Below are positions 49,290-60,339 of a stretch of DNA of 64,000 bases, one piece after another; the first letter of the stretch is position 1; every line of letters begins with the position of its first letter. The translations under genes were made by a program, and so were the position numbers. The DNA lies in the NCBI GenBank assembly GCA_038501195.1, contig JBBPUQ010000001.1:1116001-1180000 (forward strand), in the 5' to 3' direction. The notes under the pieces were generated by a model. The model saw only the letters and a program-made list of their open reading frames with translations, had not been told where the DNA came from and searched no databases. Source of the stretch: Nemania diffusa (Eukaryota; Ascomycota; Sordariomycetes; Xylariales; Xylariaceae).

Positions 49290-51582
49290 TCAACCGGCCG
49301 TATTACGGGTTTCAGCTTCGCGAACCGACTGTTCCCAATCCCGGGTAAAACAGTACCAGTACTCGATTACGGCGACCCTGTGTAAGCCAGACATTAGAAC
49401 CGTCGCCCTAAGAGGGTAGGGTGGCACAATTTATGTGTTGAGCTTACAAGCATAGTCCAATTGTCGTGCCAAGCCATAATCCTAACAGCTTCCATCCAAA
49501 GATGAATGCAGCAGTGTATGAGATGGGCACTGCGACGATATAGTATGCCGCGAGGTTGGCATAGCCTCCAAACGATTGCTTGCCAATTCCTCGCAAAAGA
49601 CCATCTTTAAGAATTAAAAGTCAGTAACTGTTATGGGGTACCATTTGGAAACGTGCGAATAACACTACAACGGAGGTTTCCTAAATAGGGGATCGCTCCT
49701 GGGAGGCAGCCAACATTAAGAGTCAAACAGACTTGAATATCACTTACGTGAGATGGCGGCTAGCACATCAAAGACCTGCATAACCGCACACAATGGGAGG
49801 ACCTTTGCGACAATCTCAATAACCTCTTCATCCTTTGTGAAGAGATGAGGAAGCCTGTACCGCAGGCTCCAAAGTACTGTCAAATTAAACAACCCAATGA
49901 CACAGCCACTACAAAACGCCTTTTGAGAATTAGCCAGCGACCGTGAGGTTGATGTGAGAGTAGACTCACCACCTGAGCCGAGGTCCTAGCAGCCTTAACT
50001 AGCTTGGCTCCAATCAGATTGGCGATCCGAGTGGAGGCCGCGATCGACACAGGGAACGGGATCATAAACATGGTCGCTGTTATCGTCACTAAGATGGACT
50101 GTGCCGCGAGATATGAAGTGCCGAATTGACTAGACAGAAGAGTGAGAATCTCAAATGCCAACCATTCAGCCACGACCATGATCATGCCAGGAATGGCTAG
50201 CCGTATCATAGGACCTATAGAGTATGTTAATATCGATATCTGCAACAGGATTACTCGTCTTACCCCAGTTAGTGAGAGATCGCTTGGAGAGGCCTCCCCA
50301 GCACTGTGACCCATCCACAAAGGAGACGTATAAGATGAGTAGGATAGGCATGAGAGTTTGGGTAATAACCACTGCTATGGGTGCGCCTACAAACCCTAGC
50401 TCAAAATGCCAAACCAATAGCCAGTTGATAAACACATTAATGGGCGCAGCGATAAGTAACACACAGGTCGTGGCGACAAATAGGCCCTGTGATTGCACGA
50501 ATCGCTTGCCGCCTTCGAATGCAGCATACCCCGGAATGCCAAGGATGGCAATGCGAAGATAGAGTCCAGCCAGCTCGGCAGACCTAGGCTCGGGGACTAT
50601 AAGACGTAGGATGTCTCCAGCAAACGAGAAGATTATAGCGACAGGTATCCCTAGCAGCCACAGGAAGTAGGTCATGCGCTGCAGCTGAAGGCCCACGAGA
50701 TGCTTATGACCGGATCCGTACGCCTGGGCGCACAGGGTATCCAAGCTCGTCGCGAGGCCCTGGAAAAAAGCATAACAGAAAATGTTCGCAGTCATTGTGC
50801 TCACTGTGCACATATTAGAATTTAGCGGAAAGCAGCTGGCGGTGACGGCTCAGCTTACAAGTGACAGCCCCGAGTTCCACCTTTCCAATTCTACCAACGG
50901 AAAATATACTTGTGATATTTATGCTGTATTGGAGCATAAATGTTAAAATCAAAGGCGGCGAATAACCGGCAATAGTTTTGGCCTCTCTCTGCCACGTCGT
51001 CTCGATGATGCCATGTGCCACAGCAGCTTCCCATTGGGCATCCAAGCGCTCGCCATCTGGAGTAATCGACCCAGGCGTGCTAGGTAGCAAAGGCGACGAT
51101 TCTGACGGCGAATATGCGGTTGTCGATACCTCCTCATCGCGAGCCGTCCTTCGAACCTTGGTGCTGAAGATTGCTCGGTATAGTTTGGAGAATACCCCAC
51201 GACGTTCCTCAGGAGCATGCTTCGGTGGTAAGAGGTGATTATCTCTCAAGAGACTCCGTTCAGCGTCACGAGACTTCTGCAACTCTTCCCTCGTAAGAGC
51301 CGGCTCAACAACATCGTTCAACATGCTGGGCCGTCTGTAGTCAAACGCAACACCACTGGGCTGTTTGTACAAGACTGGTCCAATTCCTGACCCGTCTCTT
51401 AGCCCATCTTCGAGAAAGCTGTCGTCTTCGGCTCCCTCATCATCCGAATACTCTGCCAGATCACTCGCAATAATCGACTGAGCGATGGGCGAGCCAGTAG
51501 TAAAAGAGGTGGCAAGATCAAGCCCTGGCGTCCCCCTCACGGGTACTGGCTTTGGATGCGCCATACTGGGTAAGATCTGCAC
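49290..51582 (-). CDS. MATE-family multidrug/toxin efflux transporter
   Basis: This is a multi-spanning cation-coupled exporter of the multi antimicrobial extrusion family, located in the plasma or vacuolar membrane. Exons on the minus strand are 51582-50859, 50803-50264, 50214-49970, 49919-49748, 49604-49448 and 49377-49290, giving 641 aa with all phases closing. About 210 N-terminal residues are hydrophilic and acidic (a long cytosolic extension usual for fungal members). About 12 membrane helices follow. Family marks include FFQGLATSLDTLCAQAYGSG in the first MatE half, PINVFINWLLV, and ASTRIANLIGAKLVKAAR in the second. The last exon adds VAVIEYWYCFTRDWEQSVREAE, the amphipathic C-terminus; reading into the fifth intron instead stops at once. 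A second ATG 18 nt inside is an equal candidate start. The substrate is not readable. Sure of the family. Confidence 0.92.
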
Positions 51583-52377
51583 ACGCCCTGGCTGAAAGAA
51601 AAAAAAAAGAAATGCAGATGCAAAGCAAAAGGTTTGGAGTAATCGTATGAGATTTCAAGCGCCTAGTTGTGGTCAGCATAGCATTGACTCAACCATATAA
51701 ATCCGAATCTAGATAAGGGTTGGGATTAATTGGTCACGTACCATAGTACAGTATGTATTTAGCCCATGTATAAGTCGGTACCCTCGACAGCGGGGGCGCC
51801 GCCACCGGAGGGCCCTTCGCTATGCCTATTTAGCTAGTGCTCGATAGATAAGGTATAGGCTCTGAGTCATGGCTTGGATTTGACAATTGCTAGCGGCATA
51901 AGTCTAAGACTCTGTGCAATATCACTTCTTTTTGTTCAAATTGCTTACCATATTGCGCCAACTAGGAGTATCAATACTTGTTCAGTGGCTTATACTAGAT
52001 TGTCTCAATGAGGCGGCTCAAGAATTTTTTCCCCAGATCTTTTCAAACAGCTCCCGGACCGGTGAGCCAATCAGCAGAGATTGTGTTTATGCATGTGACG
52101 TTATATATGGGTACCCCCACTATGTACAAAATAAAGCTACTGCGGGTATCCTATCTCTGCAGGGATATGGCCTATAGGATACATGCCTGCTCCACGATAA
52201 ACCTGATCCAATCAGCTTTGTCGTTTCGTAGATCACGACAAGAAGAAACGACATCACGCCTATCTACATATCTATAGAGCCCCAAGGGTATCTACATATC
52301 TTTCCCAGAGACGACTACTAGACTAACGCCAGATAAGAAAATTTTTCTTTTCTTGAACAGGAAGAGATAATTGCGTA
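51583..52377. promoter_or_regulatory. Divergent promoter of MATE and DUF202 genes
   Basis: These 795 nt separate two outward-facing membrane-protein genes. A purine tract of A and G lies immediately before the MATE start (minus-strand leader, 51,593-51,612). No gene is visible. Confidence 0.5.
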
Positions 52378-53278
52378 ATGGCGACCGGCGAGAGAGATCC
52401 GGAAGACGGCGGCCCCAAGCCGTCGTCATCGTGCCTCGGCCCATTTTCCTTTGTCCCCGTCGAGGTGCAAAACTTCGGGCCCGGTTTCACGGGGCAGAAC
52501 ACATTCACGGCACGGCCGCTTTTCGGCCCGCTGCTGTTCGACAACGAGACCAGCGACGCGCGGGATCATTGCGCCAATGAGCGAAGTGAGTATTCTGTAT
52601 TCAGGCACGATCTGGCCTCCTCGTCCACTCATTCAATCGACTATTCATCCCTCACGTGCCCACTATCTTCGTGCCTATTTCACACTTAATCGGGCAACCA
52701 ATATCCCAATAACGCACCACAAGAACCACAACTAACCACACCACCCTAGCTTTCCTCGCCTCCCTCAGACTAAGCGTCTACATGTCCGTCGTCGCCGTAG
52801 CAATCGCCCTATCCTTCCACCTGCGCGCGCCCCCGTCGGCGCTAGAGCGGCGCATCGCGAAGCCCCTAGGCCTCGTCTTCTGGCTGCTCTCCGCGGCCTG
52901 CCTGGCCGTCGGCCTGGGCAACTACGTCAAGACCGTCAACAAGTATAGTCGCAGGGTCGCCATCGTGCAGAGCGGGTGGCGCACGCAGGTATGTCTCGTC
53001 CCTATGTAGCTGGCTGATGTCTCGGCTCTATCCCGCGCCCCACCACAGCTTCGGCTGGCCTTCCCGTGTTGGAACAAAAAAGAAAAAGAATCGATAAAAT
53101 GTCTTAAGCAAGATTTTTTCGATAAACATGCGGAAAAAGAAAAGATATCGACCCAATGAAACAGAATGACGTGCTTGCTGACGATAGCCCTCGATAGTTC
53201 ACAATGTCGTTCATAGCTTTCTCTATCTTCGCAACCTGCATAGCTTTATTAGTCGTGGATGTAACACGACTCAAATGA
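52378..53278 (+). CDS. DUF202 (YidH-like) three-helix membrane protein
   Basis: This is a small integral membrane protein of the DUF202 family, whose biochemical role is not established; some fungal members act with the vacuolar transporter chaperone. Exons are 52378-52585, 52750-52988 and 53198-53278, giving 175 aa. The first intron splices inside the signature ANER|TFLASLRLS. Three hydrophobic helices follow: VYMSVVAVAIALSF, GLVFWLLSAACLAVGLG and, on exon 3, MSFIAFSIFATCIALLVV, ending VTRLK. The middle exon ends AIVQSGWRTQ, the usual loop. The third exon starts after the second of two GATAG acceptors spaced seven nt apart; using the first would give a different frame without a helix, so the second is chosen. 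The N-terminal 65 residues are soluble and poorly conserved. Confidence 0.86.
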
Positions 53279-53614
53279 ATCGGATGAAATGATTTAGGGT
53301 CTTAGGAACGAACACCTGAAGGAATACAAAGGATGACGGCCCAAGTGTAACCTCTAAGTAATGACTAAGCACATCATCTAAATAAGTAGTAATATAATAA
53401 TATTGGCATTGTTATCGTCCCCATCAACGGACCAAAAAGTATGAATGCTGCGCTATGTACATGGTATCACACAGTCAAACACAATTGCGCCTAGCCACAC
53501 CCATGCATGAACCCCAAATCATTCAGATAGGCAACAGCAACAGCAACAGCACTCGCAGGGCCCGGATAACTGGGCGTTGGAATTACGCCCGACCCGACGA
53601 TTCCGATCCGTGAA
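53279..53614. other. Convergent 3' spacer
   Basis: These 336 nt lie between converging stop codons and contain nothing beyond likely 3' UTR sequence. Confidence 0.5.
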
Positions 53615-55905
53615 CTACTCCAGATTACAGAACAGATCCCGCGTCGACGCGATCTCGTAGGCCTTCTGTCCCTTCCCAGACTCGAGATCGCATCCGCCCA
53701 CCGTCTTTTTAAACACGAGCTCGAAATCATTCGCGCTGGTGCGGAGGTCCCGCGGGTCCACCTCGGTGCCCTCCCAATCCGCGACCGGCAGGGCGGTCAG
53801 CGGCCAGAGCACGCCGTTATTCGGGAGCGAGTCGAGCAGCGATAGTGAAGCGAGCTGGATCTCGGGCGCTAGGCGGACTGTCTGCGTGATACTTCCTCGT
53901 TCCTCGTCGCCTGTGTATTCCTCGGGTACGCGGTATAACTCGCCATGCACGGTGGCGATATGTTCACCTACCTCTTTTCCTGGGTATAAAAACGAGTAGC
54001 CCCTGACTCGGGCCAATCTCAAAGCGTGCTCTAGCCACGCCGGGTGCTGCTTACTGGCAACTTTCTCTGAAACGACCGGTGGTATAATTTCGAGGGTTTC
54101 TTTTACTTGAACTGTCCTGGAAACGAAGTCGTGTAGTTCCATCCATTTCTCGCCAAAGAAAAGTACCGCGTTGCTAGCTGGTGCCTGCCACAAAAAGGGG
54201 TTTGATGTACCTCCAATTTGCCCGTTAATGTCTTCTGGGTGTTGGAATAGAGGAGGAGTGAATGGTTTTTTGCCATCCAGGGTTACTAGAGGTTGTTCTA
54301 GACTAATCCCGAACAGATGTTGACCCCAATGGTGGAATCCGGCAGTTGCAGAGTGACGGTACTCAAGAAGTAAATATTTAAGATCTACCAATACAAAGTC
54401 AGAATAGGTACGGTTACGTCAACTGTCTAAGACTCACAGTTAAAGAATTGGGGTGCAACTTCGACGTGTGGGGATAGTACTAAGACGTGTGACTGTTGAG
54501 GTTGAGTGGGCCAAAAAGATTCAAGAAATCGCGCCGAGGCCTCCTCTTCTGAGAATTTTCGTTGTGATATTCGATGCCTAAGAGATAGAAAGCGCTCATT
54601 TGTCGGATTAGGAGTATGGGAGGGTGGCCATGCGAACCCATCTAGAAACTGTTTTGTAGCTGCGTCAATGTGATGAGGAAGCTCAATAGTGAGGTGTGGG
54701 ATAGCACTTGAGGTATAATCAGCTGCGCTGAGAGATCTCAACAGCCTTATGAAACTCCCCGTGCATTTTGGGGTGGCTTGGATAGTGATGTCGATTTGGA
54801 TCTTATTCCACACTGTAGTTCGTCAGCGAATCGGTAGTTTGTAGGAGGCTCTATGCAGCTTACTGCGTAATGCTGAGCTGTCTAGCTTCGCTATCCAACT
54901 TAGTGACTTTGATGCCAATCGAGGCAATTGTATCACAGTAGTTTTAGAGGTCTTTACATGTTGTTTTACACCTCGCGTAAAGAAACCTTCTTCATTTGAT
55001 TCGTCTAGGATGATTGCCTGTGGGTGCATATAATTGTTGATGTGATCTACAACATGTTAGTATACCCGGGCGGAAATGATTGGGCGCTGTAACGGCTTCT
55101 ACATACGGAGCCCGCGGAAGACGGCCTTCTCCAGTCTTGCATCTGCCGAAATTCCAGCATAATCCGGGCGAGCATCTTTCAGCTAGTCAGCTAAGTCACG
55201 CACTAACAGATGGCAATTTTTATTTAAAGCTCTCATACCGTGGAATATGATGACACAGGATTTGTCTATGCCGTTGATTTCCCACAACTGCTCCATGTCT
55301 ATGCTGTTTCGACCAAGGAGCGCAAAATGCACATAGTTCTTCAATCCCAACCCCATCTGGCACGCTATGGGCAGCAGAGCGGCAGCGCTTTTGAGGCTGG
55401 AAGCTGCAAATAGGACATTTTTATTGTTCGACTGGCTCCCCCTCGTGTTCGATATGGCTTGCAGTGATGCCGCCAGGTTGATAAATTTAATTGGGCCGTT
55501 GAAGTTTCTCTCGACATTATTTATTGCAACCGTCTGTGTGTGCCCCTGCGCGGTAGGGTCTGGAGGGTGCATGTCATCCTCGGACGGTGGAAGATTAGAG
55601 TACGATGGAGGGCGGCGCTGAGAGGGCGGATACATTGGGCGGCGCATACGATGATCGGGCCCAAGGACGGGAATGTTGTGGATGAAGAGGTAGACGAGGA
55701 TAGCTACGACAAACACCAGAGCGACACGCTTGAGAAAGCGTCGTGGCGGCACGCGGGCGGGCTGCCAGGCGGACGGTCGCCGCTGGCCAGCGCTCTTAAC
55801 GGGCTTGTGGTCATCGTCCTTCTTGCCGAGCTCCTCGTCGCTCATGAAGAAGCTCCGCATCTTCCTCCATCCACGCATCAAGTGAGCCTCCCGTGACGGC
55901 GACAA
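53615..55905 (-). CDS. Type II membrane protein, glycosyltransferase-like
   Basis: Exons on the minus strand are 55905-55239, 55175-55107, 55046-54864, 54812-54438 and 54384-53615, giving 687 aa with all four junctions in phase (HG|DARPDY, GL|HHINNY, LR|MWNKIQ, FFN|YLKYLL). A basic cytosolic tail of about 55 residues is followed by one membrane helix (VALVFVVAILVYLFI) and a Pro-rich stem, the layout of Golgi type II enzymes. The lumenal part has features of the fungal group named glycosyltransferase 2: HHINNYMHPQAIILDE, a nucleotide-sugar-like IQIDITIQATPKCTGSFIRL segment, and HVLVLSPHVEVAPQFFNYLKYLLLEYR with a conserved acidic and aromatic pattern. The group name is from memory and the enzyme activity is unproven, so I treat the assignment as likely. 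An inner ATG nine residues in is an alternative start. Confidence 0.75.
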
Positions 55906-56674
55906 TAGCGGAAGGCAATGGAGAGTGGCATATATTTGTTATCTGGTTGTCATGGACTTGGAGAGAGGCTCGCGGGAGGCATTTCACATGTTGTTATCTG
56001 AGCGCCGGCGACCGGGGGAAATGATGGGACGAGGCGTCGGTTGAGCTGAAATGCACCGACTAGGAAGGTAGCTGGTTGTTTTCCCGTCGGTACGTGTTTT
56101 TTGGTTGTTAATTACGCGCTGTCAACTTCTCAAATGAATTGGTGCTATAAACCCGGTGAGGGCAGCAGAGAGGTGTCAAATTGCAACTGAAAATAAAGGT
56201 TCCCGTCTTGTACATCATGCCGAGATCTCGTAGCTCACACGACCTAAATACTACCTACCCGTAGCTAACTCGTAGCTACTTGACGGCGCAATCAACGTGG
56301 CTCCCGGAAGCTTAATGCCGCTCACTTTCCTTCCTCGGTTAGCGGATGCTATAGTGCATGTGTCTAGACTATCAGGGGATCGCGCCTGAGACCTGCGGGT
56401 CTGTCCCCCACCACAACTGCTGCAACCTCGACGACCTCCAAAAACTACCCGTGGGGCATGTAAATGGCAAGTAATGATAGTAGCGGGGCATCACCGAACC
56501 CTTGGAAATTTTTCTGTATGTGAACAAATATTCGCTGACCCGTGCAAGTACTATATCGTCTCGCGGCATCACCTCTTGCCTCGAGTTTATCCACACGAAA
56601 TTGATTTTTAATTCCATCTGCTTTGAAATCAGTTTAAATTTGTTAAAGGAATAATAATCTGCTCAGCACAAAAT
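55906..56674. promoter_or_regulatory. Divergent promoter of the glycosyltransferase-like gene and SYO1
   Basis: These 770 nt separate two genes transcribed away from each other. Only short chance frames are present. Confidence 0.5.
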
Positions 56675-58696
56675 ATGGCGAAATCTAGGCGAAACAGAGC
56701 CAAAGCAGGCCAACGCTCCGACCCCATCGCAAAGCCAGTCAAACCACCTGCAGACCCGGAGCTAGCTGCTATTAGAGAGAAGAGCATCCTGCCCGTCCTC
56801 AAGAATTTGCAGAGCTCCGACCCCAAGAGCCGCACTGCTGCTGCCGGCGCTATAGCCAATATAGTGCAGGATACCAAATGCCGAAAATTGCTTTTGAGGG
56901 AGCAGATTGTGCATGTTCTACTTTCGCAGACCCTAACCGACGCGAGCTTGGAAAGCAGGGCAGCTGGATGGGAAATTGTACGGGTTCTAACTGCCGAGGA
57001 AGAGGCAGACTTCTGCATTCATCTGTACCGGGTAGATGTCGTAACTGCTATTCAGCATGCTTGCGCAAAGGTGAGGAATATGTTATATCTAATGCTTCAT
57101 ATACGCGGTTGACTAACTTTGGTGTAGATCACCGAAGCTCTTATCGCACCAAATCCAGCTTTTAGCAAGCGGCCAAAAATTGAACAGAACTTCATTTGGT
57201 CCATGGCGGAAGCCCTCACCGAAATCATAGCAGCCATAACCGCAGCTCAAGATGAGGCGCTCAATGCTGCTAGTCAAAGCCAGGAAATCCTACGGTTTCT
57301 TTTCACCCTAGTATCAATTGACTTTACTACAGCGTCAGCACTGAAAAGTGCACTTTCGTGTATGATCACTCTATCCGAGGATAACCGCCAATTTGTCGAA
57401 GCCGTACTCGGCGACAGCGCAAACCAGTGCTACAAACACTTGACTTTTTTTAACAATGGCTACGGTTTCAAAGCAGTTTTGGCTTGTGGTATCCTCCATA
57501 ACATATTCTCCGTTATGGGGTGGAACGACCAGAACCCCGGCAGAGATGGTGCCTGTGATGCTGCCCTTGTTCCTACTATTTCTCGTACCTTGGAATGTAC
57601 CAGTCTAAACGACAATGCGACTAACGGAGATAACTACGCGAGCCCGGCAGATGTGTTACAAACAGCGCTCGAGGTACTGGCATCGATTGGAACGACACTT
57701 CAGGATTCCTTTGGCAAGGGTGGCCGGCCGAAGAAGGGGACCTGGGAAGGGTTTGATGACAAGGGCGACGCTATGGATGCCGACGAGGATGGCGATCTTT
57801 CTGATGACAACCACCCGGCAGACGAGGATGACGAAATGGACCAAGACGAAATGGAGGCAGATATGGACTTGGTGACAGGAGCCGGCGATGCAGATGAGCC
57901 CTCAGGGATCGACGATTTGCCAACATTAAAAGAGCTAGTGCAAACGGCGATTCCACAAGCGGTGAAACTCTTTCGAAGTATCCAAGGGGATGATGAAGTA
58001 TCGACCCTGATCCGCACTCACACGTTAACCGCACTTAGCAATATCGGATGGACAGTGAGTTGCATCGACTTTAGCGCAGGCGCAAATGCGGCCATATTAC
58101 AAGCATGGACGCCTATAGCAAAGCTCATCTGGAGCGATGTGATTGCGCCAGTGCTTGCTAGTAACACGTCCGACATAGGCCTGGCTACTATTGTGACGAG
58201 TCTTGCCTGGGCTATTGCTCGAACCTTGCACGGACAATCATTTCTAAGCGGAGATGAGCATCGAAAGTTCATGTCACTGTATCACGCTTCAATAAGCCTA
58301 GACGCGAACATCGAAGATCCTTTCCAAAGTCTAGGTGTGAAGTGTATAGGAGTCCTTGGTCAGTTAGCTCTCGATCCGGCACCAGTTGCTCTGAACGATG
58401 AAATAGGTGTATTCCTCGTTACGGTAGTAGCTGCGCTCCCCCTAACCCCGGCTGCGAATGCAGTTGAGGCACTAAACCAGTTATTGGATATCTACGCAGA
58501 CGAGAATGGCCCATATGAAAAGGAGATATATTGGAAAAACGACTTTTCGCTACATCTGGAGTCGACAGTACCAAAGGTGAAGGCGATGGTTAAGACCGTG
58601 GACAAGCGGAAGTTCGCTGAGCTACGGATCCGGGCCGAGGAGGTTAGTCTGAATCTTTCGAGATTCATTCAGTATAAGCAAAAACAAAGGCCATGA
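56675..58696 (+). CDS. SYO1: Syo1-type symportin, 5S RNP nuclear import adaptor
   Basis: Syo1 is an ARM/HEAT-repeat adaptor that binds ribosomal proteins uL18 (L5) and uL5 (L11) together and carries them into the nucleus with the importin Kap104 for 5S RNP assembly. Exons are 56675-57070 and 57128-58696, giving 654 aa. The N-terminus MAKSRRNRAKAGQRSDPIAKPVKPP is the hallmark of the family: a basic start with a PY-NLS-like region. Repeated helical pairs follow (AAGAIANIVQDTKCRKLLL, ESRAAGWEIVRVL). The long acidic loop between residues about 300 and 355 (DADEDGDLSDDNHPADEDDEMDQDEMEAD) interrupts the repeats, as known for Syo1. Helical repeats resume to the end. One canonical phase-0 intron is present. 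It lies near DBP10, another 60S assembly gene, but is separated from it by the J-protein gene. Confidence 0.9.
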
Positions 58697-59119
58697 GGTG
58701 GACGGCATATAGGTGTATATCCTGAATAGGTCGGAGTCTTGAGGTCCATGCCCCTCGCCGAAACAACGAAGGAACATAGGCAAGCCAGGGCAATGTCACA
58801 GTAGCCGGTTAAAGGTGGCTAGGCATGGATATACCTTATTGCTAGATCCACGGAAACATGGATAAATCCTCACGATAGTGGCGAACGGCTGAGAAAGGAC
58901 ATGCGAAAGGCGCACGCTGGGAAGCGTCAAGGAAACTAGGGGAGTTAGGTTCATAAAATGAGATATGGTCTATCAATAGAACTCACGTCTCGATCTGCTC
59001 AGAGAATGCCTGCCACTTCTTTTCCGTCATCATCGCCGAGCCACACCAGTAACAACACGGCCGTGATGCCATGAAACCGTGCAAAATGTCTATGCCTGTG
59101 CAGAACCCTTAGCTTTCGT
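58697..59119. other. Convergent 3' spacer with a Cys-rich small frame
   Basis: These 423 nt lie between the SYO1 and J-protein stops. On the minus strand an exon-like segment (58987-59095) with acceptor TGCACAG and donor GTGAGT contains MASRPCCYWCGSAMMTEKKW; see findings. Nothing else is seen. Confidence 0.4.
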
Positions 59120-59911
59120 TCAGCCGATAGGCTTCAGCTTCTTCTTCTTTTTCTTGCCATCGTCACCCCCGCTAGATTTGCCTTTCTGAAACTGGCGCCA
59201 GCTGTCTATGCGCTGGTCGCGCGTGGCCTCCCAATCCTGCTCGTGCTGCCGCTTGCGCTTCCGAACCTCGAGCTCGTCATCAGCCTTGCGCTGCTCGCGG
59301 CCCTCCTCCTGCATCGCGGCCTTCGTCTGGCGCTTGCGGCGCATCTCATTCTCGATGAGGACCTCGCGAGACTTGTCGCGCCACTTCTTGGCGAACGAAT
59401 CCGTCTTGAGCTCCGGACTGTCGACCGTCCATTTGTTTTCCCGGATCAGCAGCATGCGGGCATCGGCGATGGCCTCGTCGAGTCGTTCTCGGTGCTTCTC
59501 ATCCATCAACTCCGTCTGGGCCTTCTTCAGCCGATCGAAGGCATCGGGGGCTTGTGGGTTCTTAGTCTTGTCCGGATGGATTAACAGCGACTTCTTTCGG
59601 TATGTTATCTTGATGTCGGATTCGGGTACACCCGGTTGTAGGTCGAGGACTGCGTAGCTGTATGCGGCTTGTTAATGACACAAGACCATATCGAACACTA
59701 GTGAACTTGGTGGTACTTACGCATCTAGGCGAAATGCCTTGAGGATTCGGTCTATCTCAGCATCCTATTGTTACGTCAGTCCTACTGTCGCACGGCACTA
59801 CACAGTATAATTGGATAAATGACCTACCTTATCGAATTCCTTCGACTCGGCCTCCAACAAGTCAAGGGCATCTTTATCATCATTCGTAGCATCAGTCTCT
59901 TTAGCAGACAT
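59120..59911 (-). CDS. J-domain protein, DNAJC8/Spf31 type
   Basis: This is a small nuclear J protein related to human DNAJC8 and fission yeast Spf31, which associate with splicing complexes. Exons on the minus strand are 59911-59828, 59764-59721 (44 nt) and 59657-59120, giving 221 aa. The J domain covers about residues 38-105: RAFRLDAYAVLDLQPGVPESDIKITYRKKSLLIHPDKTKNP, with the essential HPD motif, then FDRLKKAQTELMDE. The C-terminal half is a highly charged coiled coil (ENEMRRKRQTKAAMQEEGREQ), ending in a Lys-rich tail (GKKKKKKLKPIG) that can serve as a nuclear signal. The start is the only ATG that gives the conserved acidic front. It shares a 428-nt divergent promoter with DBP10. Confidence 0.88.
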
Positions 59912-60339
59912 ATTGGCTTGCGCTCTTGTCTAAGGATTGGTTCGAAAATGAGTCTATAAAGTAAAGAACCACGGGCGGTGCAGAAGTCGGAAGGTTGTTG
60001 GTAGTTGGAATGAGGTTCATGTAACGCCTAACGCGGCGCATCAATTGGAAGAGCCACAGGCGATGTAATGGGGACAATGCAGGTGGTGGGGGCTAGGCTA
60101 AGTCTAGGCCGGCGTCAAGTGGGGCCGGCATCTTATCAGAAGTTTTAGTGCTTGTTGATAACCAAAAAAGTTATCTAGCATTGTCCCCATGTCCTTCGTA
60201 TGCGCTTCTCAATATCAAGCAAGCCGACTGATACCTGCAGCACATTTAATACTGCAGTACTGTACAGATATTATTTCCCATATCTTGTCGCGACTGATTT
60301 CATGTGACGCCCGCCACGCATAGGGCCTCAGTAACAAAG
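59912..60339. promoter_or_regulatory. Divergent promoter of the J-protein gene and DBP10
   Basis: A 428-nt spacer between two RNA-processing genes read in opposite directions, short enough that control elements may be shared. I see no clear TATA box or known ribosome-biogenesis element. Confidence 0.5.

Noticed and set aside
53031..53158. Alternative third exon of the DUF202 gene after the acceptor near 53048
   Set aside because: It would give a Lys-rich tail with no helix, while the exon at 53198 supplies the expected third membrane helix in frame.
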